Source of the DNA: Linnemannia hyalina
Taxonomy: Eukaryota > Mortierellomycota > Mortierellomycetes > Mortierellales > Mortierellaceae
DNA: 64,000 nucleotides
Direction: 5' to 3'
Assembly: GCA_019671135.1 (NCBI GenBank)
Contig: JAHRHY010000001.1
Span: 124,001-188,000 of the forward strand
Below, in pieces: positions 9,286 to 20,033 of the stretch (within the stretch, counting starts at the first letter, position 1; every line of letters begins with the position of its first letter). The translations under genes and the position numbers were made by a program. A model generated the notes under the pieces. The model made no database searches. It was not told the origin of the DNA and saw nothing but the letters and a program-made list of their open reading frames with translations.

Positions 9286-11950
9286 ATGCAGACATCACAG
9301 CAGCAACAACAGCAACAATACCAGCAACACATGCAGCAGCAGCAACAACAGCAGCAAAGGGCGTCAGCGATGCAAGCAGCAGGACGTATGCCCAACGGAA
9401 GGCATGGCTCATTCGAAATGGGTAAAGAACAACAAAACGACTTCCGGAAGAACATGCATTAACTTGAGAACATAAACACTTTGATGGTTCCCTATTCAAC
9501 AATCTCACAATACAGTGGGGAAGAAAAAGAGCGGGAAAGGAATTGACAACGATACTTGAGGGAAAAAGCAACGACCAGCATAGGGTGAAGGGACACGTAC
9601 AGTCACTGCACAGTCGACTGACATTTTGTTACCGTCTCTCTCTGTACCTCGATCTCTTTCTCTCTCTCTCCGTCTGCTTTTGATAGGCCAGCCATCTCAA
9701 GGCTGGGGATATGGATCAGGACCTATGCCAGGAATGAACCAAGCAAGGCCTCCAATGTCTGGGTTCCCATCCATGATGCAGTCGTCCATGTTGCAGCAGC
9801 AGCAACACCAACAACAGCAGCAACAGTCTCAGTCATCACAGCAGCAGCTGCACCCACACCCTTCTCACCAGCAAGAGATCCTAGACATGTCCGACTTTCC
9901 TGCCCTCGGAAGCGTTAACAATGCATCGTCCAACCCTGGATTGTCAGCAGCAAGCTATGCGAGTACAGCAGGAACGCTTGCTAACCCTAATGTATCAGCG
10001 TCAGCAAACGGTCTCCCGCAGGAATTTAGCATAGAGGACGATTTCCCAGCTTTGCCTGGTGCAAGACCCAACTCTGCCAATTCGAGTCGGCACTTTAGCT
10101 CGATGCAGATGCACCAGCAGCAGCAGCAACAGCCCTCATCCAGGAACCAGCAAGGAATGCAACATCACCCATCCCAGCAACAACAGGCGCAACATCTCCT
10201 TCAACAGTCTCAATTGGATGGTATGGGAGCTTTCTCATCTATGCTCAGCCCGACCTCCGGATCTCAGATGCAGCAGTCGATGCAATTACAACAACAAATG
10301 GCCAACGACCTGATGTTTCAGCAACAGCAACAGCAACAACAGCAACAGCAGCAACAGTCTCTAGCCCAACAACAGCTCCTGCATCTCAATGGTACATAAC
10401 TCCACGCCAATGCAGGTTTTCAGAACTGTTTCTTGCCCAATGGCACCAATGCCGTCATTCATTTCAGGGACCATCAATATTCAATTGACTGACCTCAACA
10501 TGGATCCTCCTCTCTGCTCCTGTAGGTCCACACTCGCCTCTAAGCGGGCACCTTGCAGGCTCGCCTGGTGAACTGGGAAAGGCGACCAAGGTAACATCAA
10601 TTTAACCCGTCAACCATATTGCATATTCGTACCCGGCAGTTACATTAATGCGATTTTCAATCTCGTGTCTTTTCTCTTTGACTAACATGTCCGGTATCCA
10701 TTACAATTCTATAGAGCTACGCAAACAAGGCCGGAAATGCATCAGGACTCTTTGCGGCACTGACAGGCAGCCCGGCAACAACACCATCAGCAACAGTCAA
10801 TGTCCCAACATCAACAGGTGGCTCCAGTACAGGACTGCATTTGAACGCAACGCAACCTACAAGTGGGGTCAACACGTCAGCGGGCGCAGGTGCAGGATCG
10901 GCTACCTCAGAGTCTGGCGATCAAAACAGGACTGTACTTGATGATCATGATCGGTTTGGGCTGTTTGGCATGCTTGGCGTGATCCGTATGGCAGATCAAG
11001 ATGCCACCACTTTGACCCTTGGCCGCGACCTGACCACCCTCGGCCTAAGCCTAAACTCTGCCGAGTAAGTTTTTTTTTCCAACGATTACTGGCAAAGCGA
11101 TGTATTCATTTCACTGTTATTATCTTACACTGCACCAACAAATGATGTGCTAACAGCAAGTTACTCATTAAATCTTTACTATTGATGTAGGCCATTGCAC
11201 GGAACGTTTGCATCTCCGTGGTTTGAAGGACCCACTTCATCAGATGTGGAGGCAGAATTCCATGTGCCAGCATGCTATAACGTGCAACCTCCACCTCCAG
11301 TGCAGGCAAAACTTGGTTCAGTATTGGATGAGACTCTATTCTATATGTTTTACTCGATGCCAAGGGACGCGCTTCAGGATGCAGCAGCAGTAGAGTTGTA
11401 CAACCGGCATTGGCGGTATCACAAGGAGTTGCGATTGTGGCTGATGAAGGACCAGTCATCGGAGCAGTCCAAGACGCCGACGTTTGAAAGAGGAAGCTAC
11501 ATCTTTTTCGACCCTAATAGCTGGGAGAAGGTCAAGAAGGACTTTATCGTCATGTACGACGCACTGGAGGAGCGCCGTCAGGTGTCTGGTATGGCGCCCA
11601 ACGGAAACAATGCAGCGAATCTACATGGAGCAGGAGGAGCAGCAGTAGGAGGAGGAGGGCCATTGTCGAATGCTGGCAATTTGGCTAATGGTTTGGAGGG
11701 CGGTAGCCATACTGGGCTGTTGAGCAGTCTGAACTTGACGGCGACACCAGGACCCACCTCTGCTCAGTCTCATTTGAAGCAGGGAATCCATGCGTTCCAA
11801 CAGCAACAGCAGGCGCAGGCACAGCAACAGCAGGCGCAGCAACAACGACAGCAACAACAGCAGCAGCAGGCGCAACAAAAGTCTCTTCAGATGATGAACA
11901 TGGCATCTGGAGGGCATGGACCATTTGCTCCGATCAACGGTAGCAAATAA
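9286..11950 (+). CDS. NOT2: CCR4-NOT complex subunit NOT2 (CNOT2/CDC36 family)
   Basis: Core scaffold subunit of the CCR4-NOT deadenylase, acting in mRNA decay and transcription control in nucleus and cytoplasm. Five exons join in phase: 9286-9421, 9687-10391, 10526-10590, 10715-11064, 11191-11950, giving 671 aa. The N-terminal half is very Gln-rich, with Met/Ser-rich spacers and two DFPALG/DFPALPG motifs (residues around 85-165) typical of NOT2/NOT4 partners. The C-terminal NOT2/3/5 domain is clear: FGLFGMLGVIRMADQD, LGRDLTTLGLSLNS, then across the last intron PLHGTFASPW, LFYMFYSMPRDALQ, WRYHKELRLWL and GSYIFFDPNSWEKVKKDF. A Gln-rich tail follows. The start is the ATG at 9286, directly before the first polyQ run. 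Human and yeast proteins are shorter, and the extra length is low complexity. Confidence 0.95.
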
Positions 11951-14066
11951 GAAGCCTGTGTTGATTTAGAGAAGTGAGCGAGACGAAGAGTCCGAGCTGG
12001 AGCTGGAGTCTGAGAAGAAGAAAAAAGTTTCACCCTTCCCTTCCCTTTTCTTACCTATTTTTTTCCATAGTCCTTGTAGTGCCATTATTCCTGATTGTTA
12101 TTTCTTTTCACCCCTTCGTTCGTTCGCGCTTATCCTTTTCTCTCCCCCTTTCTTTCCCCATTGTTTTCTTTCAGGAATCGTATTTTTAATCCTATTCTTG
12201 TTTATTACCTGCCTTCTTCCTGTCATTGCCACCATGCTGTGTTTCTTTGCTGTTGTTGTTGTCTTCTTGTTATCTTCTTGTTATCTTGTTATTTTGTGGA
12301 GAAGATTGGAAAAGATATGATGGTCTTTGTCACCTCGTTCAATTATTTCACTTTTCTCATCAAATGCCCTAGGGTCACGTGTAAATGCACACAGCTCGAC
12401 ACGACGCCCGACAGTGTTATGAAAGGGAACAGGTTTTTTTGAGTTTGAGTAGCCATGTCCGGAGACACCATTTATCCGCGTTCTTTTTTTTCCACCTCAT
12501 TTGCTATTTTTGATGGGATGAGAGAGAAGACGAAGGGACGAATGGGAAGTGGAGAAGATGAAAGATAGCGACATGGCGCACATTTCAGGCAATGTTGACC
12601 ACCTGGACAGTCAGGATCATTATTGGTGCGCAGGTTGTTTATTTGAAATAAGGATGTGCGTCTCTTTCTATAGGCACATTTTTTCCGACGCTGTTCTATT
12701 GGCAATGAAGGTAGGGAGGCACCAAAAAAGAATAAGAAGGGGAGAAAATGGAGTTTGTGCAAAAGAAGAAGGGCATATTGAAGTGAGTGGGTGAGTTTGG
12801 TGCTGTAGTCGAGAGATTTGTCTACTTTTCAGATCAGAACGAGAGAGTGAGAGCGAGAGGCCGTAGAGAGAGGGTTTTGGCGTACGTCAATATTTGTTAT
12901 GCGAGTCGACTATTCTTTTTTTTTTTTTTCTCTGACTGAATGATAACAATGAGGCAGGCTGTTGGATTTTCCTCATTGTTTTGTCTTGGCTCAGAGGCTG
13001 CATTGGCAGTCGGCTGCGCTTCTCTTTCTTCTCTTTCTTCGTCGTATTTTCTCCTTTTCGAGTCAACTCCAGTTGCACAAACTGCTGTACCCTTTGTTGA
13101 ATGAATGTAGAGAGTGGGGAGTCTACCTACGTTATCCATCTTTGCACTCTTTGCTTGTTCTCATTTCCTTGATGTCACTATTTCATACGTGTGGTGGGGT
13201 GGCGAATTGGAGTGGTGGCGTTGAATGGAGATTTGGAACCGAATGTTTACTCTGGCGGGGAGGAACAAGAGCAAGGGAGGGAAGAGAAGAAGAGAGAGAG
13301 AGGCTCTTGAACGGTTGTTCTGGAAACAGTTTTCCAACGGGGTCCAGAGTACCCATGGCCATGGATTACATCGTCATTGAGTACTATCGGACCTTTTGAT
13401 TTGTTTATTAAATGAATGAATGTATCATCCGAGACAGTCGAGAATGGACCATGCATAAGCACAATTGTTGAATTGGAAGAACGAGAGAAGGAGATGTGGA
13501 CTGGCATGCAAACGTACGCTCATGCCAAGCATGGACAACAACAGCAACTGCAATGAAAAAAAGGAGATCTTGCTTGTCCCTTTCTTGCACACAGACACGC
13601 GAGCGCGTCGTCGTTGTTGTCGTAGCTTGCCTGTGGGGCTGTTGCCTACTTACTACTTTTTGTTCCCGTTGGTTGCGATTCCCAGCAAGGGCTTTTTCTT
13701 CCTTCACAACTTTTCTTTTCTTATGCCTTGGCTTGGCTTGGCTTGATTTTGTGGCCACGGCTGAATTACAACGAAAAGGGATGGCAATCCATCGCTATTG
13801 ATGGCCTGTTGCACCTCGTTCAATTGAGCTCGTTCAATTGAGCATTGAGCATTGTTCGTTCGTTCAGGTTGGCAACTGTTATTGTCTCATGTCCTGTGTC
13901 TATGTGTCGCTGAATCGCCCCCGCCTATTTATGTTTTTTTGTAATGATCCAATAATGGACTGTGGCAAAGTGGGGTAATAATGGTCGTTCTCCTTGTCGT
14001 CATCGCCTCAGCAAATGCAGCTGTATGATTTGTATCTGTGCATGTGTATGGATCTCTTTCCAGTGG

Positions 14067-14090
14067 GGGTGGTGGTGGTGGTGGTGGTGG
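14067..14090. repeat. (GGT)8 microsatellite
   Basis: Eight perfect GGT units followed by a run of G. Intergenic, upstream of the pyrimidine-rich promoter of the SMS-like gene. Confidence 0.9.
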
Positions 14091-14275
14091 GGGGAGTATG
14101 TGGCAAGCAAGCCTTCAAGCAAGGGTGCCCACACAAGCAGACACACACAGCACTCAGTTGACTGACTAGCCCCATTTCTCTCAAAGAGTCCAAGAATAAA
14201 ACTCTTTCCCCCCTCTCCGCAGGTTTTAATTTCCTTTTCGCTTCTCCGTTCCTTTTTTCTAATTCTTTTGTCAAC

Positions 14276-14332
14276 TCTTCACTTCTCATCTCTTCTCATC
14301 TCATCTCTTCTCATCTCATCTCATCTCATCAC
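14276..14332. repeat. TCATC/TCTTC pyrimidine repeat
   Basis: Repeated CTCATCT and CTTCTCATCT units, part of a much longer C/T-rich plus-strand region. This composition is typical of fungal promoter pyrimidine tracts. Confidence 0.7.
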
Positions 14333-15660
14333 TTTTCTTCCTTCTTTTCATCATCCTCATCCTCATCCTCACTCTCACTCCCATCACCCTTCCTTCACTC
14401 ACACTCTCCACTCCATCTCTCCCTTCCTCATTCCACATTCAACAACAACAACAACTCTCCTCCTCGCCTGGTATGTATTCCCTCACACTACTCTCCTTTC
14501 GTCACTCTCACTCTAACTCGCACTCTCTGTGTGCGACCTGTCTTGGGTTCCACAAACACCGAGAGCATCATTGTCATCACCCCCCTCCCTTGTACAACAA
14601 CCACTCGCTCCACATAGCTTCTTCAACCTCCCTCACTCCACCCCAGGTCGCTCCTTTTCCTCACTCTCCTATCTCCTGTGCGCTGCTATAAAAAAAGAAT
14701 TGGACCTCCGCATAAAACCCATTCATTCATTCACCTACCCGCAACAACCAACGGACAAACAACATTAATTGCGAATAGGTTGTTACCAAAGGAGGAATAT
14801 GAAAGGCAAAAAGGAAAAGGAGTGCGGAGAACAGTGGACTAGGCCCGATCGGACATTCTCTTCTCTCTTCTCACTCTATTCGGAACAGAGACCTTCTTAA
14901 CGTCTTTGTTCCTCCACATACACAACATACAGTGTCTTGTCTCTCCCTTACTGCTTCTTGTGCATGGTCTGTGTCTGTCTTTTTCCCTATTTTCAGCTGT
15001 GGTGTCGTTTGAATTGATTCTTTTTTTTTCAAAGTGAATGGACTTTCCCTGCCCTGGGTTGTGGAGGAATGAATAGGAGACATCAATGGAACAGATGGAA
15101 GATAGACTACAACCAAACAGTTGTCTCTACACTCTCAACAAGAAAAGGAAGACAAAAAGGAGCAAAGGCAACTCTCCTGGAAGACTGTTGAGCCATTCTT
15201 GCATTCATTTCACCTGCATGCCATTTAAATACACCCCCCGCTCCCTCCCTTTTCAGCCCCTTTTCTCTCTCTTTGTGTAATAACAAAATAAGAAAGCACT
15301 CCTTTTCCTCGTTGTTGTTGTTGTTGTTGCTGTTGTTATTATTCCTCCGAACAAAGAACAAACGACATCCCTTATGGCACGTTCGATTTGATATTTGTTT
15401 GTTCAAATCGAAGAGTGATCGCGTGCTCACTTTGCCCTCTCTCATCGTTCGCTGTTGTTTGATTGTTCAGTTTGATTTGAATACATTCAGTATTTGCCTT
15501 TGCTCTCTTTCTCTTTTCTCTTTTCTCTTTTCTCTTTTCTCTCAGTCAAGTCAGCTCTCACTTTCTTTTCTTTTCTTAACCTCTGCTGTTGTTGTACCTT
15601 GTGGTCATCATCCACCGCAAACTGCCTCCTTACTGCGCTTTCCACAGCTTTCAAATCAAC

Positions 15661-15684
15661 TTTTTTTTTTTTTTTTTTTTTTTT
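15661..15684. repeat. Homopolymer T(24)
   Basis: Twenty-four consecutive T on the plus strand, about 290 bp before the SMS-like start codon, followed at 15771-15796 by a (TTTC)n run. Both sit in the pyrimidine-rich leader and could exclude nucleosomes. The exact length is liable to sequencing error. Confidence 0.85.
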
Positions 15685-15968
15685 GTCTTTGATGTTCCTG
15701 AGCACTGAGAGAGCACTGCGACAAGAACAACCACCTCAAAGATGATTAAATCTGTGCCTGGCCCTGACTCTTTCTTTCTTTCTTTCTTTCTTTCTTGGTG
15801 CTTATTTATTCTTCTTTCCCTTATACTTTTTTATTTCTTTTCTTTTGCTGACATACTCTTCCTCTCTCTCTCTCTCTTCTCTCCTTCCCTCTTCCCTCCT
15901 CTCTTCTCCTCCCCTCCCTCTACCAGATCAACAACTAGTCACTAGACTCACACTCTCGGACGATAACC

Positions 15969-18046
15969 ATGAACGCCCAAGCAGAGAAACAGGAGCACCT
16001 CAGCGCCACAGGACCCAACCAGGATGGACAAAACAGACACAGCAACGTCACCATGGTCAACGCCTCTCAGACACCCTCAACTTCCCCCTCACCCCTCCGT
16101 CGTAACACCAGCAGCAACAGCAGCCTCAGCCAAAACAACATCTCATCACCACCGCCACCACCACCACCACCAATGAAGCCCACCGCAGATAAAAAGAGAT
16201 CGCTCTGGGATCGGGCCATCAACTCCGAAGTCGGTCGTCTCGTCTGCTCCTTCGTCTTCTTTGCTGTTGTCTGCATTGGCATGGCCTTCTGCAACCAGTT
16301 CTCAGACCATCGCTTCGTCAAGACCAATTACACCGACATCTATCTGGAGGACCGTGGATTCGACATCTTCCCCGCCCAGCAAGATATCACCCCCGCCAAC
16401 ACCTTTGTCATGACATCTATCGTCTTTACCCTCATCGGAATCGCTATCCTCTGCCCCTCATGGCAGACCCGAATCATTGTCCTTCGCCGTGTATTCTGGG
16501 TTGTCGGTGCCTTGAGTGTTCTCCGTGCAACTACCTTGTCCGTCACCACCATGCCCACACCCAAGCGCGGATGCAAACCTGCGACCGCCACTGGATTCGG
16601 AGAGATGTTCTGGATCGCCTTGCAGATGATCCCTGGAACTGTCCAAGCCTGCACTGACGATATCTTTTCTGGCCACACCGTTTTCATGTAAGTCTCCTCT
16701 CCTCTTATGGTTGCGGGTATTAAAACAGGATCAATGTATACGTGCCTTGTGAGCACAGATGAAAAAGACAAGAATGAGAACAGTGATTTGGTGCATGGAC
16801 CAGAGTTTGGTAAAGGGGTGGAAACATAGTCATCCACCCCATGGACATGGAGGAACAAAACAAACAAACAAGCCAAAAAAGCGAGTTTAAAAAGTATCTT
16901 CCGACTGTATGTCACCCACAACAACGACAGCAACAACAAAAAAAAAACGCCAAACAAACAAACAAACAGTCAGGAGAGGACAAAAGCAAACAAAAAAAAA
17001 TAACAAGGTCAGGCAGGTGGCATTGCGCGGCTAGAGACAAAAATCACAAGTGAGATAGCACTAGTCTTCGGCAAAAGGACATAGGAGAGTATATCCAGGA
17101 GGCTCAGTTGAGGCATTATCAAGGGCCATAAGAGGGAGGGAATTGGAAATGAAAAAAGAAAGGAGTGTTCTCACCATAATTATATTTTCTATGAACTAAT
17201 AGGGTGACCTGTGCGATTCAGTGGCGATTGTATATGCGCAACTCTTGGATCAAGTACGTCTCGTTCATCTACATCACCATCGGACTCTACTTTGTCATCG
17301 CCGTCCGCCTTCACTACACCGTCGACGTCGTCCTGGCCATCTTTATCACCTACGCAGTTTGGTCCTTCTACATGGCCATGGTCGACACTGTCATGGAGAA
17401 GGAGTACTTTGGTCTCCGCCGCCACAACGAAAAGTACACCATGTTTGACAGCTACTGGCTCGAGAAGGAGCAGCTTAAGGAGCAGCATTACAAACAGTTG
17501 GTCGACCAGTCCAGCAAGGATGATGATCCTTCAGCACCCCAGCCCTCGGCTCTTGTCGTGAAGAGGGCTCAGCTTCAGCACGTCATGAACCGCATTCGTG
17601 GCCCCGGAATTGGTCACAGCAGGGGCGAGTACGACCATGTGGCCTTTATCCCTATGCAGTACAACATTTGGTTGACAGGATTGATCCGTTGGTGCGATGG
17701 TCTGGATATTCGCATGCGCCAGTCATCCAATGGCTTGGGTGTGACCCGTTGGGAGGAGTATGTCATGGAGCACAGGACTCAGCATAACCCCGTCTCGAGC
17801 AGCATTTTACCCCAACACCATCAGTCTTTGTCTTCATCGGCAGTACCAACCGCATATCAGGCCTATGGAAAGCAGGAAATCAACGATGACGAGGAGATCG
17901 CCGGTCTGGACGTGTTTGATCACAGTGGACAGTCAGCGATGGCACAAGCAGGACACCAACACCCTCGCGAGTACACCGCTGCACCAATGGGACTCGACAA
18001 TATCCAGATCGTTAGTCATCAGGATACCGTCAATGCCAGCCGTTAA
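15969..18046 (+). CDS. Sphingomyelin-synthase-like ceramide phosphotransferase (PAP2_C)
   Basis: Polytopic membrane enzyme expected to move a phospho-headgroup from a glycerophospholipid to ceramide in Golgi or plasma membrane. Two exons, 15969-16687 and 17203-18046, give 520 aa, and the junction falls inside the catalytic region (SGHTVF|MV). Residues 1-75 are Ser/Asn/Pro-rich with an eight-proline run. Membrane spans are visible near 91-109, 146-163, 175-195, 258-275 and 282-300. Family motifs match animal SMS: RATTLSVTTMPTP (187-199), CTDDIFSGHT with His236 (228-237), and HYTVDVV with His277 and Asp281, the proposed catalytic triad. The hydrophilic C-terminus (about 200 aa) is presumably cytosolic. 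The headgroup (choline, ethanolamine or inositol) cannot be read from sequence. The family is distinct from fungal Aur1 IPC synthase. Confidence 0.88.
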
Positions 18047-20033
18047 AAATGAGGTTGCCAGAGTCTGGATTCGTCCATTCGCAGCAGAGCAGGAGAACAG
18101 GAATGAAGGACGCAGGAGGGCAGGGAGAACAGGCGGGTCGGAGCAAACATAACCTTATGCACGTCTTTGTCGTCCTCTTTATTCCCTGCACACTTTTTTT
18201 TGTTGGTTTTCACGTTCTGTCATCATCGCACATGCCGTCTCATTTTCCCCATTTTTATCGGGCTGCATTCATCCCAAGCCCAATAGTTACCACCAATCCT
18301 ACCATCGACTCTCACCAACTGCTTTTTTTTCTCATAGTCCCTAATTTATCATTCTTTTTGTACATCCTCCTTTCCGCTTAATACAAACCATCATCTCCTT
18401 CCCATGCTTATGTCTGCTTACTCGTTGTGTATTCTATGGTGATGGATGCTGCATGCTGCACATTTCTGTCGTTTGCTGAGTTGATGTTAAGGACGCTACT
18501 GAGGCGATTTGGCGATCCTTTTCTCTTTATTTTTCTTCCTCGTCTATCCGTCCATCATCATGGCTAGATCGCGTTCGCTTGGGGTCAGCTGCATCATACA
18601 AAAAAAAAGATCCGTGTGCTGGAAGTTGAGCAAGGTGTTTTTAAAGTTTTAAACACTTTAGGCTAGGTTCTTTATTCGCGCGTTGCTAAGCACGCTACAG
18701 TGAGAAAGATTGAGTGCAGTATGTGCGTGCTTTTGATGCATCCTTCTCCAAGATCTAGGAGGTCTTCGCATGGTGAACTGATAATTTTAGGTGTTTAGTG
18801 GATGGGGAAAAGCGCTGTCTTTTTTATTTCAGTTATTCGCGTTTTTCGCTAACCATGTTCCCTCCCCCTGGAAGAGGGGGGGAGAGAGGCATGACAGCGG
18901 ATGGAGATGTCGCCGTGCTTCTTTTCCGACCCTTCCCACTCCTTTGACCATTCGATAGCGCTTCCATTCATTAAAACTGTACTTCCAGTTTCTCAACAGC
19001 TCATCCTGGAATCCTTTCTCAATTAAACATTCCTGTCGACCAAGGGAAGGTGACGGCAGCGGCGCCGAGGAGGAGGAGGAGGAGGAGGAGGAGGAGGAGG
19101 AGGAGGAGGACGAGGACGAGGAGGAGGAAAGGGGCCTCTCCATGTCTCCATGTCTAGCCCTCCTTGAAGCAAAAATCCCTCCAACAAAATATCCCTCTCG
19201 ACATACACAGCGGAAATCGGACCATGGAATCGCTACATCGTCTCGTACAAGCCAATTGCCAGAACTCAATCACCAAATGTTTTTTTTCGTCAGTTGTGCT
19301 ATCGAGAAGAGGACTTCTAACGAAATATGGCATCGCCACAAAAGCATAACACGCCTCCACTCGAGGAACGGATCGACGAACAAAAAAACAAAAAAAAAAG
19401 AATCGGATCGGAGCGGGCGAGCCTGACGACTACGAGATTGAGGAGTGAGGATGATGATCAGAACAGAAGAAACGATATCGAGGATGTCAGGACGGCATCG
19501 ACGTCGGCGAAGATGGCGGTGATCGGTATGCATGCAGTAGATGTATTGCATAAATGGTAGAGACGATGCCACTTCAAATTGACAGACATTCACATTTAAG
19601 TTAAACATTTTGTCCAAGGATAGAGGATGTATATACTTCAAAAGTCAACGTTGATTTCATTTGTCCATCGAGATGCAATGCAAGAAAAGTAAAAAAGACA
19701 GAAAGGGATGCATTGTGGAGATTTTATTCATCCGCTGATTGATTGTTGTTTTTGTTGACCTCTCTATCCTCGCTCGTCCTTGTTTTTTTTTGGTGTTTTT
19801 GGTGTACCTCCTTCCCAAGACTAAATTCCATCTCTTGTCCTTCCTTCCATCACAGCGATAGTTGACAGGCAGGTAGACGGGCATGGCAGGTTTGGTCAAA
19901 TCAGGTTGGTCGGTCGGTTGTGTTTTTTTTGTTGGTTGGTGTTGTGTTGTCCATAGAAGTACAAATGTTGCTGCTACTACTCTCCATATCCAAAACGATC
20001 CTCCGCTACCTCTCCTCATCCTCGTCCTAGCAC
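18047..20033. other. Convergent intergenic region between the SMS-like gene and CUL1
   Basis: Two kilobases of 3' flanks with no supported gene. It contains a (GGA)n tract at 19067-19128 that a minus-strand frame (18829-19269) would read as polyserine. It also holds a partial inverted repeat near 18634-18655 (GTGTTT...AAACAC) that could fold into a hairpin. Confidence 0.55.
19067..19128. repeat. (GGA)n microsatellite, about 20 units
   Basis: A near-perfect GAG/GGA run with two GAC interruptions near its right end. The G-rich plus strand could form a GGA-type quadruplex. It lies in the convergent intergenic space. Confidence 0.9.

Larger units (their letters stand above)
11951..15968. other. 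Large intergenic region between NOT2 and the SMS-like gene
   Basis: About 4 kb without a supported gene. The first 400 bp are a T-rich NOT2 3' flank. The stretch 12400-14200 has only short frames without motifs, including a Leu/Phe-rich 145-codon frame at 12962-13399 that I do not believe. From 14200 to 15968 the plus strand is extremely C/T-rich, with TCATC, TTTC and T-tract repeats, and looks like a long pyrimidine promoter and leader for the downstream gene. Two TCAATTGA octamers lie at 13820 and 13834. Confidence 0.55.

Noticed and set aside
12962..13399. 145-codon plus-strand ORF
   Set aside because: Leu/Phe-rich and Arg/Glu-rich low-complexity translation, codon use unlike the real genes, no domain.
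18829..19269. 146-codon minus-strand ORF with a 20-residue Ser run
   Set aside because: The frame is carried by the GGA microsatellite. The flanks have no motif and no leader-like sequence upstream.
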